Shown here in pieces: positions 24,717 to 33,028 of a stretch of 64,000 bases of DNA. Source of the DNA: Galbitalea soli. GTDB lineage: Bacteria; Actinomycetota; Actinomycetes; Actinomycetales; Microbacteriaceae. Each line of letters opens with the position of its first letter. Position 1 is the first letter of the stretch. The position numbers and the translations under genes are program-made. The notes under the pieces were generated by a model. It saw only the letters and a list, made by a program, of their open reading frames with translations. It was not told the DNA's origin and did not search any database. The stretch spans positions 62,001 to 126,000 of the forward strand of contig NZ_JAAGWZ010000001.1 of the NCBI RefSeq assembly GCF_010686725.1, written 5' to 3'.

Positions 24717-25924
24717 CGGCGGCCGGCCATCACCCCCGGGCGCGCGCCCTCGCGTCGGCCGTGCTTCTCGGAACCCTGCTCGCGGGCTGCACCCTGCCCG
24801 CACCCCTCCCGGGGCAGGGGAGCCCCGGCCCGGGTCCCTCGCCGAGCTCGGGCCCGCATCCCGCGCCGAGTCCCACCCCGACCGTCGATCCGATCGTCGC
24901 GGCGGCGCAGGCGCGTCTCGCCGCGATGACGGTGCGCGAGCGGGTCGCGAGCCTGTTCATGTTCCATCTGCGCGGCGCCTCCGCCGCCGCGCTGCGGGCG
25001 TTCGCGACGCAGACCGGCGCGGGCGGGCTCATCCTCATGGGTGACAACATCCCCGATCCGGTCACTCGGCTTGCCGCCGAGGTCCGTGGAGTCAGCCCCG
25101 ATGCGGCCCTTCCCCTCCTGACCGCCGTCGACCAGGAGGGCGGTAGCGTCCGACGCATCCCCGGCGATGACGGCGCGGCCGGCCACGCCCTCGCGGCGCT
25201 GCCCGTGGCCGCGACCCGATCCGCCTTCGCGGCCCGCGGGGCACTCGTCGCCTCGATGGGCATCGCCATCAACTTCGGGGTGATCGCCGACGTGACGGAT
25301 GACCCCCGCTCCTTCATCTTCCCCCGCACGCTCGGCTCCACTCCCGCCCAGGCCGCCGCGCGGGTCACCGCCGCCGTGGACGGCGAGGGCACCCGCGTGC
25401 TCACCACGCTCAAGCACTTCCCGGGACACGGCGCCTTCGAGGCCGACTCGCACTCGACGATCCCGCGCTCGAACCGCAGCCTCGCGGTGTGGCGCACCCA
25501 CGATGCCGTCCCGTTCGAGGCGGGGATCGCGGCGGGCGCGCCGATCGTCATGTTCGGCCACCTGCGCTACGACGCGGTCGACCCGCTTCCCGCCACGCTG
25601 TCCCCGCGCTGGCATCGAATCCTGCGCGACGAGCTCGGTTTCCACGGCATCACGATCACCGACGACATGATCATGCTCCAGCACTCGGGCGACCCGCGCT
25701 ATCGGGACCCGGGGCGCAACGCCGTCGCCGCGCTCGCCGCGGGCAACACCATGCTCCTCTACGTGCTCCAGCCCGACTCCGCGGCCGCGGGGGACGACCC
25801 CGCCCGGCTCGTCGACGCGGTCGTCGCCGCGGTCGCCGACGGCAGTCTCCCGCAGTCCACGGTCGACGCGGACGCGCTGCTCCTCCTGGAGGCGCGCCTG
25901 CGACTGGCCACCGCCCGCGGCTGA
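24680..25924 (+). CDS. GH3 family lipoprotein (NagZ-like beta-N-acetylhexosaminidase)
   Basis: A 414-residue secreted lipoprotein: basic N terminus, hydrophobic core, lipobox LLAGC with Cys37, then a Pro/Ser linker (about residues 40-68) and a glycoside hydrolase family 3 domain. KHFPGHG and ITDDMIM, carrying the nucleophile Asp, match the NagZ subgroup, though the usual His-Asp loop is shortened to KHFPGHGAFEADSHSTIP. Expected to remove N-acetylglucosamine from wall fragments outside the membrane. Lgt (3088) would lipidate it. It overlaps the previous gene by 37 nt. Confidence 0.9.
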   Translation: MARPTRPPTARLTAAGHHPRARALASAVLLGTLLAGCTLPAPLPGQGSPGPGPSPSSGPHPAPSPTPTVDPIVAAAQARLAAMTVRERVASLFMFHLRGASAAALRAFATQTGAGGLILMGDNIPDPVTRLAAEVRGVSPDAALPLLTAVDQEGGSVRRIPGDDGAAGHALAALPVAATRSAFAARGALVASMGIAINFGVIADVTDDPRSFIFPRTLGSTPAQAAARVTAAVDGEGTRVLTTLKHFPGHGAFEADSHSTIPRSNRSLAVWRTHDAVPFEAGIAAGAPIVMFGHLRYDAVDPLPATLSPRWHRILRDELGFHGITITDDMIMLQHSGDPRYRDPGRNAVAALAAGNTMLLYVLQPDSAAAGDDPARLVDAVVAAVADGSLPQSTVDADALLLLEARLRLATARG

Positions 25925-25930
25925 CGCCGA

Positions 25931-26971
25931 TCAGGCCTCGTCGAGCGCGCCGAGAACCTCTTCGCGCACCCGCCGCATGTCTTCGAGCAGCGATCCGATG
26001 AGCATCCACTGGGTGGGGTGCGGGCGCAGCACCTCGAGCGGGGCTGTGAGCGCGGGTGGCTCCGGCGGGCCGGTGGGAAGGGCGGCGTCGCCGTCGCCCG
26101 CGACGATCCGCAGGTCGTGCGCGGCACGGCGCATCTCGCGGGCGATGTCGTGCACGGTCGGGTCGTCCACGACCTCGGCGTCCCAGTTGTCGTGCACGGT
26201 GCGCGACATGCCCACGATCCGGGTGACGAGGATCGAGAGGCGGGCGAAGAGCTCGGTATCGCGTTCCAGGATGCGCCGGTGGCGACCGCGCCGCGCGTTG
26301 AGGGTGAGGCTCTCGGCGCCCGCCGAGATCGCCGACTGGGCGGTGTCGCGCAGGGGGCGGAGTTCGCGCGCGCGGGCGAGCAGGGCATCCAGTTGCTCGC
26401 CGGTCTGCTCGGTCGTGAGGGCGTCGGCGACCGCCTCGAGCGCGGCCGCGCAGTCGTGCACGAGTCGCTGGACGGCGAGGTGGGCGGGGGCGAGCGCGAC
26501 CGGCGGGGCGATGGCCGCGTTGACGACGAGGGCGACAAGCGCCCCGAGCACGGTCTCGATGATGCGGTCGACCGCGTAGCCGGGCGTCTGCGCGCCGATG
26601 GCGAGCACGAGCATGGCGCTGATCGGGATCTGGTTCGCCGAGCCGGGGGAGAGGCGGAACGCCCACGCGACCAGGAGCGCGACGACGATGACGCCCAGCA
26701 CGATCACGCTCGAGCGCCCGAAGAGCGCGCCGATGCCGTAGGCGAGCGCGACGCCCGCGATGACACCGAGACTGCGCTCGACCCCGCGCGCGAACGACTG
26801 CGACACGCTCGGTTGCACGACCAGGAGCGCGGCGATCGCGGCGAAGATCGGAAGCGGCTGGTGCAGCAGGGCGACGCTCAGCAGCCAGGCAGCGATGGCG
26901 GCGATCGAGGTCTTGATGACCTGGATGATCGGCGGTCGTGTCGCGAGCCGCAGGCTCCCGGTGATCTTCAC
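25931..26971 (-). CDS. FUSC-family membrane protein
   Basis: A 346-residue protein with an N-terminal block of about six membrane helices (FUSC/aromatic acid exporter-like: QPSVSQSFARGVERSLGVIAGVALAYGIGAL) and a long cytosolic helical tail. Putative exporter of aromatic acids; the family is poorly characterised. GTG 26971 is leaderless: TAGCCT (26983-26978), then 6 nt. A (GCCGGGA)5 array abuts this -10 on its upstream side. Confidence 0.85.
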   Translation of the reverse strand: MKITGSLRLATRPPIIQVIKTSIAAIAAWLLSVALLHQPLPIFAAIAALLVVQPSVSQSFARGVERSLGVIAGVALAYGIGALFGRSSVIVLGVIVVALLVAWAFRLSPGSANQIPISAMLVLAIGAQTPGYAVDRIIETVLGALVALVVNAAIAPPVALAPAHLAVQRLVHDCAAALEAVADALTTEQTGEQLDALLARARELRPLRDTAQSAISAGAESLTLNARRGRHRRILERDTELFARLSILVTRIVGMSRTVHDNWDAEVVDDPTVHDIAREMRRAAHDLRIVAGDGDAALPTGPPEPPALTAPLEVLRPHPTQWMLIGSLLEDMRRVREEVLGALDEA

Positions 26972-26977
26972 CCGTCA

Positions 26978-27022
26978 AGGCTAGCCGGGAGCCGGGAGCC
27001 GGGAGCCGGGAGCCGGGAGCCG
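26978..27022 (-). promoter_or_regulatory. FUSC gene -10 abutted by 7-bp tandem repeats
   Basis: TAGCCT (26983-26978, minus) is followed by 6 nt and GTG 26971. Bases 26984-27018 are five perfect copies of GCCGGGA (plus strand), with a partial sixth. They replace the normal spacer and -35, so a copy number change would shift the upstream contacts by 7 bp. Confidence 0.6.
26984..27018. repeat. (GCCGGGA)5 simple tandem repeat
   Basis: Five perfect 7-bp copies plus GCCG at 27019-27022, between the small membrane protein gene and the FUSC promoter -10. Confidence 0.9.
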
Positions 27023-27031
27023 ACAGGGGTG

Positions 27032-27385
27032 TTACGGAGTCGAGCCCGGGGCGTCGTAGGCCAGGGTCGGAAGCTGTGTACCGTCGAGCTGCGAGGCCGA
27101 GTACGGCCCGGACGCTCCGCGGGGGGTCGCGGGAGCGGGATCAGCGACGGCGGTCGGCGACTGGGTAAGCGCGCCACCGACCAACAGGGCACTCGCCAGG
27201 ATCGCGACCGCGCCGGCACCGCTGAGCCACCCGGCGAGGGCGTTCAGGCGGGAGGTGCGGCGCAGGATCACGAGGTACACGCCCGCGATCATCAGCGCGA
27301 TGATCGAGGCGGCGAGGAGCAGTGCCAGGGGGAGGGTGCCGAGCGCAGGCGTAACGGGGGTGAGCAGGCGCGCGGCGGTGTTCAT
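27032..27385 (-). CDS. Small membrane protein of unknown function
   Basis: A 117-residue protein with two membrane segments (LPLALLLAASIIALMIAGVY and a second at WLSGAGAVAILASALLVGG) and a Pro/Ser tail of about 45 residues. AAAGGA lies upstream of ATG 27385. I do not recognise the family. A good promoter with a palindrome in its spacer (27489-27518) gives a leader of about 97 nt containing a strong hairpin, unusual control for such a small protein. Confidence 0.75.
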   Translation of the reverse strand: MNTAARLLTPVTPALGTLPLALLLAASIIALMIAGVYLVILRRTSRLNALAGWLSGAGAVAILASALLVGGALTQSPTAVADPAPATPRGASGPYSASQLDGTQLPTLAYDAPGSTP

Positions 27386-27449
27386 TGCTGGGCGTTCCTT
27401 TCGGGTGAGGAACCGGCCGTGTCGGGTACGCGGTCGTGTGGGGGGATGC

Positions 27450-27473
27450 GGTGTCCGCCCTTAGGGGGACACC
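27450..27473 (-). other. Leader hairpin of small membrane protein mRNA
   Basis: GGTGTCC (27450-27456) pairs with GGACACC (27467-27473), and CCC/GGG inside closes a 3-nt loop: about 10 bp with one bulge. It lies in the predicted leader. Confidence 0.55.
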
Positions 27474-27488
27474 CAACCAGCACTGCAC

Positions 27489-27518
27489 AAGCTACCAGCG
27501 AGATTCTCGCGTCGTCAA
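27489..27518 (-). promoter_or_regulatory. Promoter with palindrome in spacer
   Basis: Minus strand: TTGACG (27518-27513), 18-bp spacer, TAGCTT (27494-27489). The spacer contains GCGAGA-1 nt-TCTCGC (27498-27510), a likely repressor site. Confidence 0.7.
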
Positions 27519-27560
27519 TCACTTTTCGGGGCGAGCCGCGAAAGTCATTGCGGATGGCAA

Positions 27561-27574
27561 TGAGAGCGCTCTCA
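27561..27574. promoter_or_regulatory. LacI-family-type operator palindrome
   Basis: TGAGAGCGCTCTCA is a perfect 14-bp palindrome of the form bound by LacI-family repressors (central CG step). It lies about 190 bp from either flanking gene. No lacI-type gene is in the window. Confidence 0.55.
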
Positions 27575-27754
27575 GCGCGCTGCCGCCGTGCATATCGTCG
27601 AGCAGCGGCGTCAGGGCCGATGCTTTGCCCCGACTCGCGCCGAACACCCGCATGGTGGCGCGCTGAGCCGCGAAATACCACCCCTTTCGCCGGAAGTTCG
27701 GCATCATCGACAATCAACAGGTAACGCTCAGCGTCGCCCGAGAAAGCGAGAACC

Positions 27755-28978
27755 ATGACCGCCCTGACACCCCCGGGTCCGGCGGCCCCTGAGAAGCATG
27801 CCCCGCGTGTGCTCACGCGGCTGGCCGACACCCTCGGCATGCAGTTGCTCGCCTGGCGCACCACGGTCGCCGAACCCACCGACGCCGGGTTCCTGCAGGG
27901 CTACGAACTGGAGTTCCGGGGCCGGGCGGGCGAGCGCATCCGCCAGACGGTCTTCGTCGAGACCAGCCCGAGCACGCCCATCCGTGCCGGCGTCCTCGTG
28001 CTCGATGACGAGCCGGACGCGACGGTCGCGGTCTGGACCTACCCGCACGACCCCCAGCTTCCCGCGCTCGCCGAACTGCTCGACGCCGAGCGGGTGGTGG
28101 GCGTGCTCGCCCGGCTCGGTGTGGATGCGCAGCCCATGGCGTCCACCGTCGTCGCCTACCGCCCCGGCAAGCGTGCGGTCGTGCGTCTCGATACCCCGCA
28201 GGGCAGGCTCTACGTCAAGATCGTGGAGGACGGCAAGGCGCCGTCGATCGCGGAGCGGCACGCGCTCTTCCGGGCGAGCGCGGTGCCGGTGCCCCGCGTG
28301 CTCGGCTGGTCGCGCGACGGCCTCGTCGCGCTGTCGGAGCTCCCGGGTGTCGAAGCGCAGGCGGCGCTCGCGCGCATCGGCGACCCGGAGCGATTCCTCG
28401 ATCAGGTGGAGTTCCTGACGACGCTGATCGCGGGCATCCCCGCCATCAACACCGCACGCCCCTCCCTCCTCGATCGTGTCGACTGGTACGTCGATCGTCT
28501 TCGGGAGCGTCTGCCCGAGCGGGCGGACGCCGTCGCGCGAGTCGGCGACCAGATCATGCGTCTGCGGCGGCGGGGCCGGGAGTACGCGCCCGATCCGGTG
28601 ACCATCCACGGCGACCTCCACCTGGGCCAGCTCTTCGTGGACCGGACGGACCCCGCGCAGATCACCGGCGTGCTCGACATCGATACGGCCGGCTCCGGCG
28701 ATCCCGCCGACGACGCGGCCGCCCTCTACGCGCACCTCGTCACGCTGGGCGTCACCTCCGAGCAGGCGGACGCCGCCTACGCGGCCGCCTGCTTCGACCT
28801 CGCGGCCCGCTGGCTCGCCCGCTGGCCGCGGCACCGGAACGCGGGCTTCAACGCGCGGGCCCGGGCCATCGCCGCCACGCACCTGCTCGGCCACGCGCTC
28901 CGCCCCGCGACCGGCGACGACGACGCGATCGCGCCCCGGCTGCTGGCCTGGGCGGAGAGGCTCGTCGCCGTCGGCTGA
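27755..28978 (+). CDS. Aminoglycoside-phosphotransferase-like kinase
   Basis: A 407-residue protein with the APH/choline-kinase fold: LYVKIV (ATP Lys), catalytic IHGDLHLGQLFVD (HGDxxxxN-like, with Q for N) and metal-binding DIDTAGSGDP. The N-terminal 150 residues resemble the cap seen in maltokinase-type proteins, but I cannot assign a sugar substrate. GAGAAAGCGAGA precedes ATG 27755. The upstream LacI-type palindrome is consistent with a sugar-related role; this is inference. Confidence 0.82.
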   Translation: MTALTPPGPAAPEKHAPRVLTRLADTLGMQLLAWRTTVAEPTDAGFLQGYELEFRGRAGERIRQTVFVETSPSTPIRAGVLVLDDEPDATVAVWTYPHDPQLPALAELLDAERVVGVLARLGVDAQPMASTVVAYRPGKRAVVRLDTPQGRLYVKIVEDGKAPSIAERHALFRASAVPVPRVLGWSRDGLVALSELPGVEAQAALARIGDPERFLDQVEFLTTLIAGIPAINTARPSLLDRVDWYVDRLRERLPERADAVARVGDQIMRLRRRGREYAPDPVTIHGDLHLGQLFVDRTDPAQITGVLDIDTAGSGDPADDAAALYAHLVTLGVTSEQADAAYAAACFDLAARWLARWPRHRNAGFNARARAIAATHLLGHALRPATGDDDAIAPRLLAWAERLVAVG

Positions 28979-29061
28979 TCGCCCAACGGAGGGCAGTGCC
29001 GCGCGGCGGGCCGACCACCCCGCCGCGCGGCCCGGTGGCCCGCCGGCCCGCGCGAAGGGCG

Positions 29062-29067
29062 TAGCGT
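29062..29067 (+). promoter_or_regulatory. -10 of leaderless dienelactone hydrolase gene
   Basis: TAGCGT ends 6 nt before ATG 29074. The region between it and the kinase gene is GC-rich with no ribosome site. Confidence 0.55.
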
Positions 29068-29073
29068 TCAGAC

Positions 29074-29820
29074 ATGACCCAGGGCCTCGCCGACATCCTC
29101 ATTCCGATCGACCTCGACGGGGCGAGCCGCGGCCTCGGCGGCGTGCTGGGGGTACCGGAGGGCGATGGTCCGTGGCCCGCGATCGTCGTCGTGCACGAGG
29201 CCTTCGGAATCAACGAGGTGATGCGCCGCCAGGTGGAGCGGCTCGTGGCCGCCGGCTACGTCGTTCTGATGCCCGACCTCTTCACCGAGGGCGGCGCGCG
29301 CAAATGCCTCACCGCCACGTTCCGGGCTCTCACGAGCGGGACGGGTCGGGCGTACCAGGACATCGAGGCCGCGCGGCGATATCTTCTCGCCCGTGAGGAC
29401 GTCACCGGCGCGGTCGGCGTGATCGGCTTCTGCATGGGCGGCGGCTTCGCCCTCATGACCGCCTCGCGCGGTTTCGACGCGGCCTCCGTCAACTACGGGA
29501 TGCTGCCGAAGGACCTCGACGCCGCTCTCGCCGGCGCCTGCCCGATCATCGGCAGCTACGGCGCCGCCGACCGGACCCTGAAGGGGGCGGCCGCGCAACT
29601 GGACGCCGCGCTCGACCGGCTCGGCGTCGAGCACGAGGTCACCGAGTACCCGGGAGCGGGCCACGCCTTCCTCAACGATGCGCCGAGCGGTCCCGTGCTC
29701 CTGCGCCCGCTCCTGCGCGTCACCGGGATGGGCCCGCGCCCGGAGCAGGCCTCCGAGGCGTGGACACGCATCGAGGCCTTCTTCGCGACGCACCTCCGCG
29801 AGGGGGCCGACCGGGCCTGA
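29074..29820 (+). CDS. Dienelactone hydrolase family protein
   Basis: A 248-residue DLH-type alpha/beta hydrolase. The nucleophile is Cys in GFCMGGGF, the Asp lies near GSYGAADRTL, and the His in GAGHAFLND. PAIVVVHEAFGINEVMRR carries the DLH-specific Glu-Ala-Phe-Gly box. Such enzymes open lactones or related esters. The stop lies one base before the convergent GH15 stop, with no hairpin. Substrate unknown. Confidence 0.93.
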   Translation: MTQGLADILIPIDLDGASRGLGGVLGVPEGDGPWPAIVVVHEAFGINEVMRRQVERLVAAGYVVLMPDLFTEGGARKCLTATFRALTSGTGRAYQDIEAARRYLLAREDVTGAVGVIGFCMGGGFALMTASRGFDAASVNYGMLPKDLDAALAGACPIIGSYGAADRTLKGAAAQLDAALDRLGVEHEVTEYPGAGHAFLNDAPSGPVLLRPLLRVTGMGPRPEQASEAWTRIEAFFATHLREGADRA

Positions 29821-29821
29821 G

Positions 29822-31612
29822 TCAGCCCTGCGCCTCCGCGGCGAAGGCGAGCTCGATCGCGTCGGCGGCGCGCACGAGGCTGAGGTGCGAGAAGGCCTGC
29901 GGGGTGTTGCCGGCCTGCCGGGAGTCGCCCACGTCGTACTCCTCGCTCAGCAGTCCCAGGTCGTTCGCGAAGCCGACGAGCCGGTCCATGAGCGCGACCG
30001 CCTCCGGCAGCCGCCCCGAGCGCGCGTACTGCTCGGCCAGCCAGAACGAGCAGGCCAGGAACGGATGCTCGCCGCCCGGCAGCCCGTCCACCCCGGTCTC
30101 GGTGCGGTAGCGCAGCACCAGGCCGTCGCGCAGGAGGGTGCGCTCGATGTGCGCGACGGTGCCGAGCATCCGCGGATCGGTCGGCTCGATGAAGCCGATC
30201 TGGGTGAGTTGCAGGAGCGAGGCATCGACGGTGCCGCTGCCGTAGAACTGGGTGTATGTGCCGAGGTGGTCGTCCCAGCCCTTCGTCTCGATCTCGGTGC
30301 GCAGGGCATCCCGGTGCTTCTCCCAGCGCTCCACCGGGCCGTCGAGCCCGAACTCGCGCACGCCTGTGATCGCGCAGTCGAAGGCGGCCCAGAGCATCGC
30401 GCGGGAGTGCGTGAAGTGCCGCGCAGGACCGCGGATCTCCCAGATGCCGTTGTCGGCGCGGGTCCAGTTGTCTTCGACGAACTGCATGAGGGAGCGCTGC
30501 AGCGACCAGGAGAGGTCCGTCTCGGCGATGCCCGCCGCGCGCGCGTGGTGCAGCGCCAGCATCACCTCGCCGAAGATGTCGCCCTGGTACTGGGTGAACG
30601 CGCCGTTGCCGACGCGCACCGGCGCGGAGTCCTGGTAGCCCGGGAGCGACTCGACGACCCACTCGGTGAGCCGGCGCTCGCCCGCGATTCCGTACATGAT
30701 CTGCACGTCCTCCGGGTCGCCGGCGATCGCCCGGAGCAGCCACTGGCGCCAGTCCTCCGCCTCGGCGACGAAGCCGTGGCTCGTGAGCGCGCCGAGGGTG
30801 AGCGAGGCGTCGCGCAACCAGACGTAGCGGTAGTCCCAGTTGCGGCTGCCGCCGAACTCCTCGGGCAGGCTCGTGGTCGCCGCGGCGACGATGCCGCCGG
30901 TGTCCTCGTGACTGAGGGCGCGCAGCACGAGCAGCGAGCGGTGCACCTCGGCCCGGTAGTGCTCGGGAGCGGCGCAGCTCGCGGCCCAGTCGCGCCACCA
31001 GTCGCGCGTGACCCGGAGCTGGTGGTCGACGTCGAGCGGCCCCGGTGCCGCCTGATGCGAGGGGTACCAGGTGAGGCTGCAGTCGACGGTCTCCCCGGGC
31101 GTCACGCTGAACTCCGCCACGTGGCGATGGTCGGCCGCGACGAGCCGCGGCCCGCGCAGCACGACCGCATCGGGACCGGCGACCGCGATGAGCGCGTTCC
31201 CGCCGTCCGCGGGCGACTGCCGCACCCAGGGCAGGGCAGCGCCGTAGTCGAAGCGGATGCGCACCTCCTCGGTCATCGTCACGGTTCCCTCCACCCCGCG
31301 CACGCGTCGCACGAGGTCGGCCCGACGCTCGCCGTGGGGCATGAAGTCGATCACGTCCACCCGGCCGGTCGTGGTGACCCAGTGGGTCACGAGCACGAAG
31401 GTGTCCTCCTGATACTCCCGCGTCACCTCGACGACCTCGTCGGCGGGCGCCACGAGCCAGCGGCCGTGATTCTCGTCGCCGAGGAGGGCACCGAACAGCG
31501 ACGGGGAGTCGAAGCGGGGGAGGCACATCCAGTCGATGGAGCCGTCCTTGCCCACGAGCGCCGCGGTGTGACAGTCGCCGATCAGGCCGTAGTCCTCGAT
31601 TTTCAGAGCCAT
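29822..31612 (-). CDS. Glycoside hydrolase family 15 protein (trehalase/glucoamylase-like)
   Basis: A 596-residue GH15 protein with the N-terminal beta-sandwich (IEDYGLIGDCHTAALVGKDGSIDWMCLPRFDSPSLFGALL) and the (alpha/alpha)6 barrel carrying RNWDYRYVWLRDASLTL and GEHPFLACSFWLAEQYA. In mycobacteria a GH15 protein of this kind is a trehalase. No signal peptide, so cytosolic. ATG 31612 has CAGGAT (31624-31619) 6 nt upstream. It diverges from a Zwf paralogue across 29 nt, linking sugar release to pentose-phosphate entry. Confidence 0.92.
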   Translation of the reverse strand: MALKIEDYGLIGDCHTAALVGKDGSIDWMCLPRFDSPSLFGALLGDENHGRWLVAPADEVVEVTREYQEDTFVLVTHWVTTTGRVDVIDFMPHGERRADLVRRVRGVEGTVTMTEEVRIRFDYGAALPWVRQSPADGGNALIAVAGPDAVVLRGPRLVAADHRHVAEFSVTPGETVDCSLTWYPSHQAAPGPLDVDHQLRVTRDWWRDWAASCAAPEHYRAEVHRSLLVLRALSHEDTGGIVAAATTSLPEEFGGSRNWDYRYVWLRDASLTLGALTSHGFVAEAEDWRQWLLRAIAGDPEDVQIMYGIAGERRLTEWVVESLPGYQDSAPVRVGNGAFTQYQGDIFGEVMLALHHARAAGIAETDLSWSLQRSLMQFVEDNWTRADNGIWEIRGPARHFTHSRAMLWAAFDCAITGVREFGLDGPVERWEKHRDALRTEIETKGWDDHLGTYTQFYGSGTVDASLLQLTQIGFIEPTDPRMLGTVAHIERTLLRDGLVLRYRTETGVDGLPGGEHPFLACSFWLAEQYARSGRLPEAVALMDRLVGFANDLGLLSEEYDVGDSRQAGNTPQAFSHLSLVRAADAIELAFAAEAQG

Positions 31613-31618
31613 TCCGTC

Positions 31619-31635
31619 ATCCTGACAGTTAGTTT
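31619..31635. promoter_or_regulatory. Divergent leaderless -10 elements (GH15 and zwf-like genes)
   Basis: Minus: CAGGAT (31624-31619), 6 nt, ATG 31612. Plus: TAGTTT (31630-31635), 6 nt, ATG 31642. The whole divergent control region is 29 bases. Confidence 0.6.
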
Positions 31636-31641
31636 GGAGAC

Positions 31642-33024
31642 ATGACCTCTCCCCGCCGCACTCTCGTGATACTCGGAGCGAGCGGCGACCTCACCGCCCG
31701 ACTCCTGCTCCCCGGCCTCGCCCAGCTCCTCGACTCGCGGCCCGATCTCGAGGTCGACCTCATCGGGGTCGGCTCGGAGCCGATGACGGCGAGCGCCTGG
31801 CACAAGCGGGTCACCGCATCCTTCACCGCGGGTGGGATCGACGTGCGCAAACAGGCCGGCGTCATCTCGGCGAGCCGCTACTTCGACGCCGATGCGACCT
31901 CGGCCGCCGATCTCGCCATGATCCTCGAGGCCTGCCCGGGAATCCCCGCGCTGTACTTCGCGCTGCCTCCCGCGGTCACCGAGCGGGTGTGCGAGACCCT
32001 CGCGACGATGAGGCTCCCGCGTGGAATAGTGCTCGCACTCGAGAAGCCGTTCGGCACCGATCTGCGCAGCGCGCAGGCGCTCAACCGGCTGCTGGCCGGC
32101 TTCCTGCCCGAGCGGCAGATCCATCGCGTCGACCACTTCCTCGCCAAGTCCACCGTGCTCAACATCCTGGGACTCCGCTTCGCCAACCGTGTCTTCGAGC
32201 AGAGCTGGAACGCCACCAACATCGAGCGGGTCGAGATCGGCTACGACGAGAGCCTCGGCCTCGAATCGCGCGCGGGGTACTACGACCACGCGGGGGCGCT
32301 GACCGACATGATCCAGAGCCACCTCCTGCAGGTGCTCGCGGTCGTCGCGATGGAGCCGCCGTCGACGCTCGACTCGGATGACCTCCGCGGGGCGATGGCG
32401 CAGGCCCTCCGTGCCACCCGCCTGTGGGAGAACTCGCCGCAGGCGGCCACCCGGCGGGCGCGATACACGGCGGGTGAGATCGACGGCAAGCGGCTCCCGG
32501 CCTACGTGAAGGAGCCCGGTGTCGACCCGTCCCGCGGCACCGAGACGCTCGCCGAGATCGCGCTCGCCGTGAACAACTGGCGCTGGGCGGGCGTGCCGTT
32601 CATCCTTCGCTCGGGCAAGGCGCTCGCCGACGACGACAAGGCCATCGTCATCACCTTCAAGCCCGTGCCGCACCTCCCGACCGGGCTCACCGGAACGACG
32701 GGCGCGACCCAGCTCCGCATCGCCCTCGATCCTCACCTCATGCACCTCGACCTCAACGTGAACGGCGAGGGCGATCCCTTCGCGCTCGACCGGGTCACCC
32801 TCAGCGCCACGATGCAGGACTCGGCCCTCGGCGCCTACGGCGAGGTGCTGGAGGGGATCCTCACCGGCGACCCGACGCTCTCCGTGCGCGGCGACGTCGC
32901 CGAGGAGTGCTGGCGCATCGTCGGCCCCGTCCTCGCCGCCTGGCGTAAGGACGCGGTTCCGCTCGACAACTATCGCGCGGGCTCGGCGGGACCCCGGTCG
33001 TGGAAGCAGCTGCCGACGGCCTGA
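31642..33024 (+). CDS. zwf: Glucose-6-phosphate dehydrogenase (Zwf paralogue)
   Basis: A 460-residue G6PDH-family enzyme: NAD(P) loop GASGDLTARLLLPG, EKPFGTD, and the active-site strand RVDHFLAKSTV, where His is kept but the usual GKE is AKS. It is shorter than typical Zwf (about 490-510). The canonical actinobacterial tkt-tal-zwf-opcA cluster is absent here, so it is probably a second copy with altered specificity. Leaderless start (TAGTTT, 6 nt, ATG). It converges with hipA 4 nt downstream. Confidence 0.88.
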   Translation: MTSPRRTLVILGASGDLTARLLLPGLAQLLDSRPDLEVDLIGVGSEPMTASAWHKRVTASFTAGGIDVRKQAGVISASRYFDADATSAADLAMILEACPGIPALYFALPPAVTERVCETLATMRLPRGIVLALEKPFGTDLRSAQALNRLLAGFLPERQIHRVDHFLAKSTVLNILGLRFANRVFEQSWNATNIERVEIGYDESLGLESRAGYYDHAGALTDMIQSHLLQVLAVVAMEPPSTLDSDDLRGAMAQALRATRLWENSPQAATRRARYTAGEIDGKRLPAYVKEPGVDPSRGTETLAEIALAVNNWRWAGVPFILRSGKALADDDKAIVITFKPVPHLPTGLTGTTGATQLRIALDPHLMHLDLNVNGEGDPFALDRVTLSATMQDSALGAYGEVLEGILTGDPTLSVRGDVAEECWRIVGPVLAAWRKDAVPLDNYRAGSAGPRSWKQLPTA

Positions 33025-33028
33025 CCGC

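Larger units (their letters stand above)
27386..27754. other. Intergenic region rich in control elements
   Basis: 369 bases with no convincing gene. It holds a hairpin (27450-27473), the promoter of the membrane protein gene (27489-27518), and a perfect LacI-type palindrome (27561-27574). For the kinase gene at 27755 only a weak TTCGCC-17-GACAAT pair is seen. Confidence 0.6.

Noticed and set aside
27386-27754. Short open frames in the intergenic region.
   Set aside because: No ribosome site, no domain, and they overlap promoter elements.
27755-28978. Antibiotic resistance by aminoglycoside phosphorylation.
   Set aside because: The APH fold is shared by many sugar and small-molecule kinases, and the catalytic loop has Gln for Asn; no basis for a resistance claim.
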